Part shown: positions 6,626 through 14,797 of the stretch, in pieces
Position numbering within the stretch: the stretch's first letter is position 1
Layout: the number at the start of each line of letters is the position of its first letter
DNA from: an uncultured Alphaproteobacteria bacterium
GTDB taxonomy: Bacteria; Pseudomonadota; Alphaproteobacteria; Rhizobiales; Pleomorphomonadaceae
Reading direction: 5' to 3'
Assembly: GCA_937900425.1 (NCBI GenBank)
Contig: CALCDT010000066.1
Location: 1-15,350, forward strand
DNA length: 15,350 bases
Position numbers and translations under genes: made by a program
The notes under the pieces: generated by a model
What the model was told of the DNA's origin: nothing
The model's input: the letters and a program-made list of their open reading frames with translations, nothing else
The model's database searches: none

Positions 6626-8215
6626 ATGCGGACATTCTACGAAGGCGGACGCGGCGACGTGCTGGCGGGCGAGGCGATGATCGCGACCTCGCACCCGCTC
6701 TCCACCGCGGCGGGTGTCGAGATCCTCGCCGCCGGCGGCAACGCGGTCGACGCGGCGCTGGCCGCCGTCGCCGTGCAATGCGTGGTCGACCCGCTGATGA
6801 CCGGCCTCGGCGGCGACTGTTTCGCGCTGATCGCCCCGGCAAAGGGCGAGGTGCTGGCGCTCAACGGCTCCGGCCGGGCGCCGATGGCGGCGAGCGTCGA
6901 GGCGCTGGCCGGCCGCGGCGTCACCGGCGAAATCCCCGAGGGCAGCGCCCATGCGGTGACGGTGCCGGGCGCCGTCTCGGCCTGGTGCGCGATGCACGCC
7001 GCCAGGGGCTCGATGCCGCTCGACCGCCTGTTCGCCCGCGCCGTCCGCTACGCGGAGGAGGGCTATCCGGTGACGCCGCGCGTCGCCTTCGACTGGGCCG
7101 GCAGCACGGCGACCGTCGCCGCCGATCCCCATGCCGCCGCCCTGTTCCTGCCCGGCGGCCGCGCCCCGGTCGCCGGCGAGCGCCACGCCCAGCCGCTGCT
7201 CGCCGCGCGCCTGCGCGAGATCGCAAAGGGCGGCGCCGCCGCCTTTTACCGCGGGCCGACCGCCGCGGCGATGGTGGCCCGGCTCCAGGCCCTCGGCGGC
7301 CTTCACACGCAGGACGACTTCGCGCGCGCCGAGGCCGGCGCCGAATGGGTGAAGCCGATCTCGACCTCCTACCGCGGCCACGACGTCTACGAATGCCCGC
7401 CCAACGGCCAGGGCCTCGCCGCGCTGATGATGCTGAACACCCTCGCCGGCTTCGATCTCGGAGAGGGTCTCGGCGAGGCCGAGCGCATCCATCTCCACGC
7501 CGAGGCGACCAAGCTCGCCTATCACCACCGCGACGCGCTGATCTGCGACGTGGCCCACTTGCCGCATCCGGTGGAGACGCTGCTCTCGGAGGCGGTGGCG
7601 GCGAGCCTTCGCGGGCGCATCCGCCGCGACCGGGCGATGGCGCCGGCGCTGTGGGACGAGCCGGAGCACCGCGACACCGTCTATCTCTGTGTCGTCGACC
7701 GCGACGGCACGGCGGTGTCGCTGATCAACTCGATCTTCCATCACTTCGGCTCGGGCCTGCTCGACCCGGCGACCGGCATCCTGTTCCACAACCGCGGCGC
7801 CTCCTTCCGCCTGATCGAGGGCCATCCCAACGCCATCGGCCCCGGCAAGCGGCCGATGCACACCATCATCCCCGGTCTCGTGCAGAAGGACGGCCGCACG
7901 GTGATGCCCTTCGGGGTGATGGGCGGCCACTACCAGGCGGCCGGCCACGCCGCCTTCCTCTCCGGCGTGCTCGACCGCGGCCTTTCCGTCCAGGAGGCCA
8001 TCGACGCCCCGCGCAGCTTCGCCTTCGACGGCGTCCTCAAGGTCGAGCCGGCGATCGGCGAGGCCACCCGCGCCGAACTCGCCGCCCTCGGCCACGACGT
8101 CACCCTCGCCGACGCCCCGATCGGCGGCGCCCAGGCGATCTTCATCGACCACGCGCGCGGGGTGCTGCACGGCGGCTCCGACCCGCGCAAGGACGGCTCG
8201 GCGCTGGGGATCTGA
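6626..8215 (+). CDS. gamma-glutamyltransferase family protein, YwrD-like, no signal peptide (529 aa)
   Basis: N-terminal nucleophile hydrolase of the gamma-glutamyltranspeptidase family (glutathione hydrolase or gamma-glutamyl peptide processing). The precursor should cut itself before Thr351 in HRDTVYLCVVD, giving large and small subunits of about 350 and 179 residues. Family signatures include GGNAVDAALA (37-46), MTGLGGDCFALI (58-69), SGRAPMAA (82-89), VTVPGAVSAW (111-120), NGQGLAALMMLN (260-271) and FGVMGGHYQAAGH (429-441). The last replaces the GSPGG of classical GGT and matches the YwrD-like branch. No N-terminal hydrophobic segment is present, so unlike classical periplasmic GGT it is probably cytoplasmic. 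ATG 6626 follows GAAGGGAGG (6611-6619), an excellent ribosome site. The Yej peptide importer lies downstream on the same strand after a 322-bp gap. True substrate unknown. Confidence 0.88.
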   Translation: MRTFYEGGRGDVLAGEAMIATSHPLSTAAGVEILAAGGNAVDAALAAVAVQCVVDPLMTGLGGDCFALIAPAKGEVLALNGSGRAPMAASVEALAGRGVTGEIPEGSAHAVTVPGAVSAWCAMHAARGSMPLDRLFARAVRYAEEGYPVTPRVAFDWAGSTATVAADPHAAALFLPGGRAPVAGERHAQPLLAARLREIAKGGAAAFYRGPTAAAMVARLQALGGLHTQDDFARAEAGAEWVKPISTSYRGHDVYECPPNGQGLAALMMLNTLAGFDLGEGLGEAERIHLHAEATKLAYHHRDALICDVAHLPHPVETLLSEAVAASLRGRIRRDRAMAPALWDEPEHRDTVYLCVVDRDGTAVSLINSIFHHFGSGLLDPATGILFHNRGASFRLIEGHPNAIGPGKRPMHTIIPGLVQKDGRTVMPFGVMGGHYQAAGHAAFLSGVLDRGLSVQEAIDAPRSFAFDGVLKVEPAIGEATRAELAALGHDVTLADAPIGGAQAIFIDHARGVLHGGSDPRKDGSALGI

Positions 8216-8326
8216 CGCCGCTACGGACGGCTGCGACGCTCTCGCGCGGCGCCGATCACGGGGAGTTCAGCGGCCCCGCCGCGAAATCGCCGAACTTGCG
8301 CGGCGACAAAGGCTGCGGACGGTTTC

Positions 8327-8349
8327 GGGCCCGCCCTGCGGGCGGACCC
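8327..8349 (+). terminator. GC hairpin after the GGT gene
   Basis: gggcccgccc (8327-8336) pairs with gggcggaccc (8340-8349) at 9 of 10 positions across a 3-nt loop. It lies about 110 bases after the GGT stop. No T-run follows, so it may be a Rho-assisted terminator, a leader structure of the Yej transcript, or neither. Confidence 0.4.
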
Positions 8350-8361
8350 GGACGCAGCGCG

Positions 8362-8406
8362 GGTCTGGCGGGCACTGGTCTGGCGGGCACTGGTCTGGCG
8401 GGCGTT
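8362..8406 (+). repeat. 15-bp tandem repeat, three copies
   Basis: ggtctggcgggcact is present exactly at 8362-8376 and 8377-8391. A third copy at 8392-8406 ends in gtt instead of act, and a fragment ggtcggcg follows. It is outside any gene I accept and sits about 130 bases before the start of the first Yej binding protein. Confidence 0.85.
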
Positions 8407-8525
8407 GGTCGGCGCTGCGGCCTTCGCAACCGGCGTCTGCCCTGGTCCGGCCCGCCGGTGGCAATCCGGACCGTTCCGTGTATCGTAACGAAACGACGCG
8501 TGTTTCGGCCGCCGGCCGAGCCGAC

Positions 8526-8531
8526 AAGGAG
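8526..8531 (+). promoter_or_regulatory. ribosome binding site fixing a TTG start
   Basis: AAGGAG lies six bases upstream of the TTG at 8538-8540. The upstream in-frame GTG (8478) would add 20 polar residues before the signal peptide, and the in-frame ATG at 8577 would remove its N-region, so this site favours the unusual TTG start. Confidence 0.65.
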
Positions 8532-8537
8532 CAGGAT

Positions 8538-10475
8538 TTGGCGCAGGCACCCTCCCTCTCGCTCACCCGGTCCGGCATGCTCGCCGGCCTTCTCGCCCTC
8601 GGGCTGGCCTTCGCCCCCCTCGCCGCGGCGAGGGCGCAGGACGCGGGCCCGCAGCCGGGAGCGGGCGAGGCCCCGGCACCGGAGCCGGCCGCAGGGCAGG
8701 GGGGCGAGAAGGTCTGGCGTCACGCCGCGGCCCTCGTCGGCGAGCCGACCTATCCGGCGGACTTCAAGCATTTCAACTACGTCAATCCCGACGCGCCGAA
8801 GGGCGGGCGGGTGCGGCTGTCGGACTCCGGCGGCTTCGATTCCCTCAACGTCTTCCTCGACCGCGGCGATCCGGCCGCCAGCGTCGCGCTGATCTACGAC
8901 ACGCTGATGACCCCGTCGATGGACGAGATCTCGGCCGAATACGGCCTGCTCGCCGAGGCGATGAGCTGGCCGGACGACTATTCGTCCGTCTCCTTCCGCC
9001 TGCGCCCCGAGGCGAGGTGGCACGACGGCCAGCCGGTGACGGCGGAGGACGTGGTCTGGTCCTTCGAGAAACTCGTCGCCAACAACGCCACCCAGCGGTT
9101 CTACTACAAGCACGTCACCGGCGCCGAAGTGACCGGCGAGCGCGAGGTGACCTTCACCTTCGACGAGACCGGCAACCGCGAGCTTCCCAACATCGTCGGC
9201 CAGCTGATGGTGCTGCCGAAGCACTGGTGGGAGGGCACCACCGAGAACGGCCGCCCGCGCGACATCGGCGCGACGACGCTGGAGCCGCCGCTCGGCTCGG
9301 GGCCCTACAGGATCGCCCGCGTCGATCCCGGCCGCGGCATCAGCTACGCCCGCGTCGACGACTACTGGGGCAAGGACCTGCCGGTGAACGTCGGCACCAA
9401 CAATTTCGACGAACTGTCCTACGAGTTCTATCTCGACGACACCGTCGAGTTGGAGGCCTTCAAGGCCGACCGCTACGACTGGCGCACCGAGCTCACCGCC
9501 AAGAACTGGGCGACCGGCTACGACATTCCCGCCGTTCGTGACGGCCGCGTCGTGCGCGAGAAGTTCGAGCAGCCCTATCGCCGCGCCGGCGTCATGGTCG
9601 GCTTCCTGCCGAACCTGCGCCGCGACAAGTTCAAGGACGTGCGGGTGCGCCGGGCGCTCAACCTCGCCCTCAATTTCGAGGAGATGAACCGCACCCTGTT
9701 CTTCGGCCAGTATGCCCGCATCGACAGCTACTATTACGGCCTGCCCTTCGCCGCCGGCCCCGGCCTGCCCGAGGGCCGCGAGAAGGAGATCCTCGAAAGC
9801 CTCGGCGACATCGTGCCGAAGGCGGTGTTCGAGGAACGCTACGCCAATCCGGTCGTCGCGACGGCGCAGGACCACCGCAAGAACCTGCGCGAGGCGCTCG
9901 CCCTGCTGAAGGAGGCCGGCTGGGAGCTGAAGAACAACCGGCTGGTCAACGCCGCCGGCGAGCCCTTCACCTTCGAGTTCCTGATCGACCAGCGCTTCGA
10001 GCGCGTCGGCCTGCGCTACCAGGCCGACCTCCGGCTGATCGGCATCGAGCTGACGATCCGCGTCGTCGACAGCGCCCAGTACACCAACCGGATTCGCTCG
10101 CGCGATTTCGACATGATCTACACCGGCTGGGGCGAATCCTTCTCGCCCGGCAACGAGCAATACGATTTCTTCGGCTCGGAGGCCGCCGACAGCGACGCCT
10201 CGCGCAACTTCGGCGGCATCAAGGACCCGGCGGTCGACGCCCTGATCCGCAAGGTGGTGGGCGCGAAGGACCGCGACGAGCTCGAGGCTTCGGTCGCCGC
10301 CCTCGACCGGGTGCTGCTCGCCGGCAACTACGTCATCCCCGGCTGGACCCAGCGCGCCCTCAACGTCGCCCGCTGGGATCGCTTCGCCCACCCCGATCCG
10401 CTGCCGGAATTCTCCATCGGCTTCCCGACCGTCTGGTGGTGGAACCCCGACGGCAAGGCCAACGCGCGCAAGTGA
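8538..10475 (+). CDS. yejA: YejA-type peptide ABC transporter substrate-binding protein, first copy (645 aa)
   Basis: Periplasmic SBP_bac_5 (DppA/OppA/YejA cluster) lipid-free binding protein, expected to capture peptides and deliver them to YejB/YejE. From the TTG start it has a Sec signal: basic N-region around Thr10-Arg11, a hydrophobic stretch MLAGLLALGLAFAPLAA (14-30) and a likely cut after ARA (33). A proline/alanine-rich linker (34-58) follows. Family motifs are FNYVNPDAPKGG (79-90), FRLRPEARWHDGQPVTAEDV (153-172) and LGSGPYRI (252-259). The PDAPKGG and WHDG-PVTAEDV blocks recur in the next gene, so the two are paralogues. Length is typical of YejA. The stop is 10 bases before the next start. 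By analogy with E. coli, substrates may include microcin C-like peptides; this is not provable here. Confidence 0.9.
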   Translation: MAQAPSLSLTRSGMLAGLLALGLAFAPLAAARAQDAGPQPGAGEAPAPEPAAGQGGEKVWRHAAALVGEPTYPADFKHFNYVNPDAPKGGRVRLSDSGGFDSLNVFLDRGDPAASVALIYDTLMTPSMDEISAEYGLLAEAMSWPDDYSSVSFRLRPEARWHDGQPVTAEDVVWSFEKLVANNATQRFYYKHVTGAEVTGEREVTFTFDETGNRELPNIVGQLMVLPKHWWEGTTENGRPRDIGATTLEPPLGSGPYRIARVDPGRGISYARVDDYWGKDLPVNVGTNNFDELSYEFYLDDTVELEAFKADRYDWRTELTAKNWATGYDIPAVRDGRVVREKFEQPYRRAGVMVGFLPNLRRDKFKDVRVRRALNLALNFEEMNRTLFFGQYARIDSYYYGLPFAAGPGLPEGREKEILESLGDIVPKAVFEERYANPVVATAQDHRKNLREALALLKEAGWELKNNRLVNAAGEPFTFEFLIDQRFERVGLRYQADLRLIGIELTIRVVDSAQYTNRIRSRDFDMIYTGWGESFSPGNEQYDFFGSEAADSDASRNFGGIKDPAVDALIRKVVGAKDRDELEASVAALDRVLLAGNYVIPGWTQRALNVARWDRFAHPDPLPEFSIGFPTVWWWNPDGKANARK

Positions 10476-10485
10476 GGACGCCCCG

Positions 10486-12429
10486 ATGACCGACGCCGGG
10501 CGCCGGTCTCCGGCCCGAACCCACCCCGCCCGCGCGCTTTCGCGCACCTTGCCGCCGCGCCGGCGCGACGTTCTCGCCGGGGCCGGTGCCTTCGCCGCGG
10601 CGGCGCTGCTGCCGGCGCTGCCGGTCCAGGCCGGCCGGCGCTCGCACGGCCTCTCCTTCTTCGGCGACCTCAAGTACGGGCCGGACTTCACCCATTTCGA
10701 CTATGCGAACCCGGACGCGCCGAAAGGCGGCACGCTGGTGACGCAGGTGCCCTCCTGGCTCTACAACCAGAATCCGGCGACCTTCAACACGCTCAACGGC
10801 TTCGTGCTGATGGGCGACGGCGCCGCCGGCATCCAGCTCGTCTTCGCGACGCTGATGAGCGGCGGATCCTACTGGCGCGGCGGCTCGCTCGACGAGCCGG
10901 ACGCGCTCTACGGCTACGCCGCCTCCGAAGTGGAGGTCTCGGACGACGGCCGCGTCTACCGCTTCTTCCTGCGGCCCGAGGCGACCTTCCACGACGGCTC
11001 GCCGATCACCGCCGAGGACGTCGTCTTCTCGATCGGGATCCTGCGCGACGAGGGCCATCCGACGCTGTCGGTCGAGCTGAAGGCGGTCGAGGAGGCGGTC
11101 GCCGAGGACGCGCGCACCTTGCGCGTCGTCTTCGCCGAGGGTGCGGCGCGCAACCTGCCGCTCACCGTCGCCGGCGGCGTCCCGATCCTCTCCAGGGCCT
11201 GGTGGGCGGGCCGCGATTTCTCAGCGACCCTTTCCGAGGCTCCGCTCGGCTCCGGTCCCTACCGCGTCGGCGCCTTCTCCTTCGGCCGCGCCATCACCTA
11301 CGAGCGAGTCGCCGACCATTTCGGCGCGGCCCTGCCGGTGATGCGGGGCCTGTGCAACTTCGACCGCATCCGCCTCGAATTCTTCCGCGACCGCACCGCC
11401 GGCTTCGAGGCCTTCAAGAAGGGCGTCGTCACCTTCCGCGAGGAATTCTCGTCGAAATTCTGGGCGACCGCCTATGACTTCCCGGCACTGACCGATGGCA
11501 GGGTCCTGCGCGACGAGGTCTTCGACGGCACCCCGGCCGGCGGCCAGGGCTGGTATTTCAACACCCGCCGCAAGAAATTCGCCGACCCGCGGGTGCGCGA
11601 GGCGCTGGCGATGGCCTTCGACTTCGAGTGGACCAACGCCAACATCATGTATTCGTCCTACAGGCGGACGACCTCCTTCTTCGAGAATTCGCCGCAGAAG
11701 GCGGAAGGCCCGCCCTCGCCGTCGGAGATCGCCCTGCTCGAACCCTTCCGCGACCGCCTGCCCGAAGCGGTGTTCGGCGAGGCGCTGCTGCCCCCCGTCA
11801 GCGACGGATCGGGGCGCGATCGCCGCCAGCTGGGGCGGGCGCAGGCGCTGCTGAAGGAGGCCGGCCTCGTGCGCGAGGGCGAGCGCTGGATCGGGCCGGA
11901 CGGCGAGCCGCTCACCGTCGAATTCCTCGACGACGACAGCTCCTTCGAGCCCCACCACGCGAGCTTCATCAATTCGCTGCGCCTACTCGGCGTGCCGGCG
12001 ACCTACCGCGTCGTCGACCCGGCCCAGCTCAACGCCCGCATGCGCGACTTCGACTTCGACGTCACCATCTCGCGGGTGTCGATGCCGCAGTATCCCGACA
12101 GCGTGCTGCGCCAGTTCTTCGGCTCGGCCTCGGCGAAAAGCCCCGGCTCCTACAACCTCTCCGGCGTCGCCGACGAGGTGGTCGACGCCCTCATCGAGAC
12201 GGTGATCGCCGCCGCCACCAAGGAGGAGTTCGAGGCCGCCAACCGCGCCCTCGACCGGGTGCTCCGGGCGAAGTTCCTCTGGGTGCCGCAGTGGTACAAG
12301 GCCACCCACTGGTTCGCCTTCTGGGACGTCTTCGGTCGCCCCGAAACCCAGCCACCCTACGGCGCGGCGGTGTTCGAGGCCTGGTGGGTGGACAAGGACA
12401 AGGCGGAACGGCTCGGACGGGGGACGTGA
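10486..12429 (+). CDS. yejA: YejA-type substrate-binding protein, second copy with Tat signal (647 aa)
   Basis: Second SBP_bac_5 binding protein of the same importer. The N-terminus carries a twin-arginine-like signal PPRRRDVLAG (23-32), a hydrophobic AGAFAAAALLPALPVQA (33-49) and a likely cut after VQA, suggesting export folded by Tat, unlike the first copy. Mature motifs are FFGDLKYGPDF (58-68), FDYANPDAPKGG (71-82), FFLRPEATFHDGSPITAEDV (160-179) and LGSGPYRV (254-261). Start ATG 10486 is preceded by GAGG eight bases upstream. The short 10-base gap from copy 1 implies one transcript. Paired yejA genes ahead of yejBEF are known in rhizobia. The two proteins are clearly diverged, so they may bind different peptide sets; that is inference. 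Confidence 0.9.
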   Translation: MTDAGRRSPARTHPARALSRTLPPRRRDVLAGAGAFAAAALLPALPVQAGRRSHGLSFFGDLKYGPDFTHFDYANPDAPKGGTLVTQVPSWLYNQNPATFNTLNGFVLMGDGAAGIQLVFATLMSGGSYWRGGSLDEPDALYGYAASEVEVSDDGRVYRFFLRPEATFHDGSPITAEDVVFSIGILRDEGHPTLSVELKAVEEAVAEDARTLRVVFAEGAARNLPLTVAGGVPILSRAWWAGRDFSATLSEAPLGSGPYRVGAFSFGRAITYERVADHFGAALPVMRGLCNFDRIRLEFFRDRTAGFEAFKKGVVTFREEFSSKFWATAYDFPALTDGRVLRDEVFDGTPAGGQGWYFNTRRKKFADPRVREALAMAFDFEWTNANIMYSSYRRTTSFFENSPQKAEGPPSPSEIALLEPFRDRLPEAVFGEALLPPVSDGSGRDRRQLGRAQALLKEAGLVREGERWIGPDGEPLTVEFLDDDSSFEPHHASFINSLRLLGVPATYRVVDPAQLNARMRDFDFDVTISRVSMPQYPDSVLRQFFGSASAKSPGSYNLSGVADEVVDALIETVIAAATKEEFEAANRALDRVLRAKFLWVPQWYKATHWFAFWDVFGRPETQPPYGAAVFEAWWVDKDKAERLGRGT

Positions 12430-12539
12430 GGGGAGGGTGCCGGATACGAAGGGATCGTCGGGAACGCCACCCCCGCTAACCCGCCGTTAACCATGCCGGC
12501 CCGCATGCTGCGGCCGACGCGAACAATGCCAGGACCATC
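12430..12539 (+). promoter_or_regulatory. gap before yejB with a CtrA-like site
   Basis: This 110-bp spacer is the only long gap inside the Yej cluster. CTAA (12476-12479), seven bases, then TTAAC (12487-12491) fits the alphaproteobacterial CtrA consensus TTAA-N7-TTAAC with one mismatch. An imperfect palindrome, ggcccgcatgctgcggcc, follows at 12498-12515. The yejB ribosome site AGGA is at 12531-12534. An extra internal promoter is possible; none is proven. Confidence 0.35.
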
Positions 12540-13646
12540 ATGGGCGCCTACATCCTCCGCCGCCTCCTGCTGATCATCCCGACCCTTCTCGGCATCATGG
12601 CCCTGACCTTCATCGTCGTGCAGTTCGCGCCCGGCGGCCCGGTCGAGCAGGTGATCGCCAAGCTGCAGGGCAACGACGTCTCGGCGACGGCGCGCATCTC
12701 CGGCGGCGGCAGCGACCTCGGCTCGACGGATTTCGGCGCCGGCGGTGGCGACACCGTCACCGCGCGCTATCGCGGCGCCCAGGGGCTCGATCCGGCCTTC
12801 ATCGCCGAGCTCGAGCGGCAGTTCGGCTTCGACAAGCCGCCGCTCGAGCGTTTCCTGCTGATGCTCAAGAACTACGCCACCTTCGACTTCGGCCAGAGCT
12901 ATTTCCGCGACATCTCGGTGATCGAGCTGATCAAGGAGAAGATGCCCGTGTCGATCTCGCTCGGCCTGTGGCTGACGCTGATCTCCTACGCCATCTCGAT
13001 CCCGCTCGGCATCGCCAAGGCGGTGCGCGACGGTTCGCGTTTCGACGTCTGGACCTCGGCGGTGATCGTCGTCGGCTACGCCATCCCGAGCTTCCTCTTC
13101 GCGATCCTCCTGATCGTGCTGTTCGCCGGCGGCTCCTTCCTCGACTGGTTCCCGCTGCGCGGCCTGACCTCCGACAACTGGGACCAGCTCAGCTGGCCGG
13201 AGAAGATCATCGACTATTTCTGGCACCTCGCCCTGCCGATGGCGGCGATGGTGCTGTCGGCTTTCGCGACGACGACGCTGCTGACCAAGAATTCCTTCCT
13301 CGACGAGATCAACAAGCAATACGTCATGACCGCCCGGATGAAGGGCCTGTCGGAGCGCAAGGTGCTCTACGGCCACGTCTTCCGCAACGCGATGATGCTG
13401 GTCATCGCCGCCTTTCCGGGTGCCTTCATCTCCGCCTTCTTCGCCGGATCGCTGCTGATCGAGCAGATCTTCTCGCTCGACGGCCTCGGCCTGCTCGGCT
13501 TCGAATCGGTGGTCAAGCGCGACTACCCGGTGGTCTTCGCCACGCTCTACATCTTCTCGCTGATGGGCCTCGTCGTCGGCCTGATCTCCGATCTCGCCTA
13601 CACCTGGATCGATCCGCGGATCGACTTCGAGAGCCGGGAGGTCTGA
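12540..13646 (+). CDS. yejB: YejB inner-membrane permease (368 aa)
   Basis: One of two channel subunits of the Yej peptide importer (OppB/DppB-type permease). It begins MGAYILRRLLLIIPTLLGI with a first membrane helix, then has the signature QFAPGGPVEQ (28-37). A long periplasmic loop with a Gly-rich part (53-72) leads to GLDPAFIAELERQFGFDKP (82-100), and five further helices lie at roughly 139-160, 174-197, 226-248, 288-310 and 332-353. The EAA coupling loop that contacts the ATPase is MTARMKGLSERKVL (263-276) with the family Gly, then GHVFRNAM. The C-terminus DPRIDFESREV matches E. coli YejB closely in sequence and length. ATG 12540 follows AGGA by five bases. The yejE start is three bases after this stop. 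Confidence 0.95.
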   Translation: MGAYILRRLLLIIPTLLGIMALTFIVVQFAPGGPVEQVIAKLQGNDVSATARISGGGSDLGSTDFGAGGGDTVTARYRGAQGLDPAFIAELERQFGFDKPPLERFLLMLKNYATFDFGQSYFRDISVIELIKEKMPVSISLGLWLTLISYAISIPLGIAKAVRDGSRFDVWTSAVIVVGYAIPSFLFAILLIVLFAGGSFLDWFPLRGLTSDNWDQLSWPEKIIDYFWHLALPMAAMVLSAFATTTLLTKNSFLDEINKQYVMTARMKGLSERKVLYGHVFRNAMMLVIAAFPGAFISAFFAGSLLIEQIFSLDGLGLLGFESVVKRDYPVVFATLYIFSLMGLVVGLISDLAYTWIDPRIDFESREV

Positions 13647-13649
13647 TCC

Positions 13650-14789
13650 ATGAAGATTCCCGCCCCCGACATGACGATCCCGTCGCCGAAGAAGCCGCGG
13701 CTGTCGCCGCTCAACGCCCGGCGCTGGCAGAACTTCAAGGCCAACCGGCGCGGCTACTGGTCGCTCTGGATCTTCTCGGTGCTGTTCGTGCTGTCGATGT
13801 TCGCCGAACTCATCGCCAACGACCGCCCGATCCTCGTCTCCTACAAGGGCGAGCTGCTCTATCCGATCCTCGTCGACTATCCGGAGGAGAAGTTCGGTGG
13901 CTTCCTCGCCGTCACCGACTTCCGCGACCCGGTCAACAGCCAGGAGATCGAGGACAACGGCTGGATGATCTGGCCGCCGATCCGCTATTCCTACCGCACC
14001 GTCAACAACGAGATGCCGACCCCCGCCCCGGCGCCGCCGTCGTGGATGCTGGACGAGGAGACCCGCTGCCAGCGCTACGCCGAGGGCGTCGCCGACCCCG
14101 GCTGCACCCTCGGCAACTGGAACTGGCTCGGCACCGACGACCAGGGCCGCGACGTCGTTGCCCGCCTGATCTACGGCTTCCGCCTGTCGGTGCTGTTCGG
14201 CTTCATGCTGACCATCCTCTCCTCGATCGTCGGCGTCGCCGCCGGCGCGGTGCAGGGCTATTTCGGCGGCCTGATCGACCTCGTGTTCCAGCGCTTCATC
14301 GAGATCTGGACCTCGCTGCCCGAGCTCTACATCCTGCTGATCATCGCCTCGATCTTCGTGCCGAGCTTCTGGCTGCTGCTCGGCATCCTGCTGCTGTTCT
14401 CCTGGACCCGGCTGGTCGGCGTCGTTCGCGCCGAGTTCCTGCGCGCCCGCAACTTCGAATACGTCCGCGCCGCCCGGGCGCTCGGCGTGCCCGACGGCAC
14501 GATCATGCGCCGCCACGTGCTGCCCAACGCCATGGTGGCGACGCTGACCTTCATGCCCTTCATCCTCAACGGCTCGGTGACGACGCTGACCTCGCTCGAC
14601 TTCCTCGGCTTCGGCCTGCCGCCCGGTTCGCCCTCGCTCGGCGAACTGCTGCTGCAGGGCAAGGTCAACCTGCAGGCGCCCTGGCTCGGCATCTCCGGCT
14701 TCGTCGTCATCGCCCTGATGCTGAGCCTGCTGATCTACATCGGCGAAGCGGTGCGCGACGCCTTCGACCCGCGCAAGACCTTCCGGTGA
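13650..14789 (+). CDS. yejE: YejE inner-membrane permease (379 aa)
   Basis: Second channel subunit of the importer (OppC/DppC type). The N-terminus is cytoplasmic and basic, with RRWQNFKANRRGYWSLW (24-40) before the first helix (about 38-56). A long periplasmic segment (57-158) contains FRDPVNSQEIEDNGW (91-105) and IWPPIRYSY (107-115), typical of YejE. The family motif GTDDQGRDVVARLIYGFRLS (161-180) opens the membrane core, and the EAA loop RAARALGVPDGTIMRRHVLP (273-292) follows. The tail ends GEAVRDAFDPRKTFR. GGGAGG at 13636-13641 sits eight bases before the ATG, inside the end of yejB, so translation is probably coupled. The next gene starts at or just past its stop. Confidence 0.95.
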   Translation: MKIPAPDMTIPSPKKPRLSPLNARRWQNFKANRRGYWSLWIFSVLFVLSMFAELIANDRPILVSYKGELLYPILVDYPEEKFGGFLAVTDFRDPVNSQEIEDNGWMIWPPIRYSYRTVNNEMPTPAPAPPSWMLDEETRCQRYAEGVADPGCTLGNWNWLGTDDQGRDVVARLIYGFRLSVLFGFMLTILSSIVGVAAGAVQGYFGGLIDLVFQRFIEIWTSLPELYILLIIASIFVPSFWLLLGILLLFSWTRLVGVVRAEFLRARNFEYVRAARALGVPDGTIMRRHVLPNAMVATLTFMPFILNGSVTTLTSLDFLGFGLPPGSPSLGELLLQGKVNLQAPWLGISGFVVIALMLSLLIYIGEAVRDAFDPRKTFR

Positions 14790-14797
14790 GCCGCCAG

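Larger units (their letters stand above)
8216..8537. other. gene-free region upstream of the Yej operon
   Basis: About 320 bases without a credible gene. It holds a 7-bp perfect inverted repeat cgccgcg/cgcggcg (8277-8283 and 8299-8305), a stronger hairpin at 8327-8349, and a 15-bp tandem repeat at 8362-8406. It should also contain the promoter of the Yej operon and its leader, but I cannot fix -35/-10 elements. Confidence 0.6.

Noticed and set aside
8362..8406. CRISPR array
   Set aside because: The units are directly adjacent 15-mers with no spacers and there are no cas genes.
8256..10691. Long minus-strand open frame (811 codons) opposite the first Yej binding protein
   Set aside because: It mirrors the codon pattern of the plus-strand gene, is rich in Gly/Ala/Arg/Val low-complexity text and shows no domain; long antisense frames are expected at this GC content.
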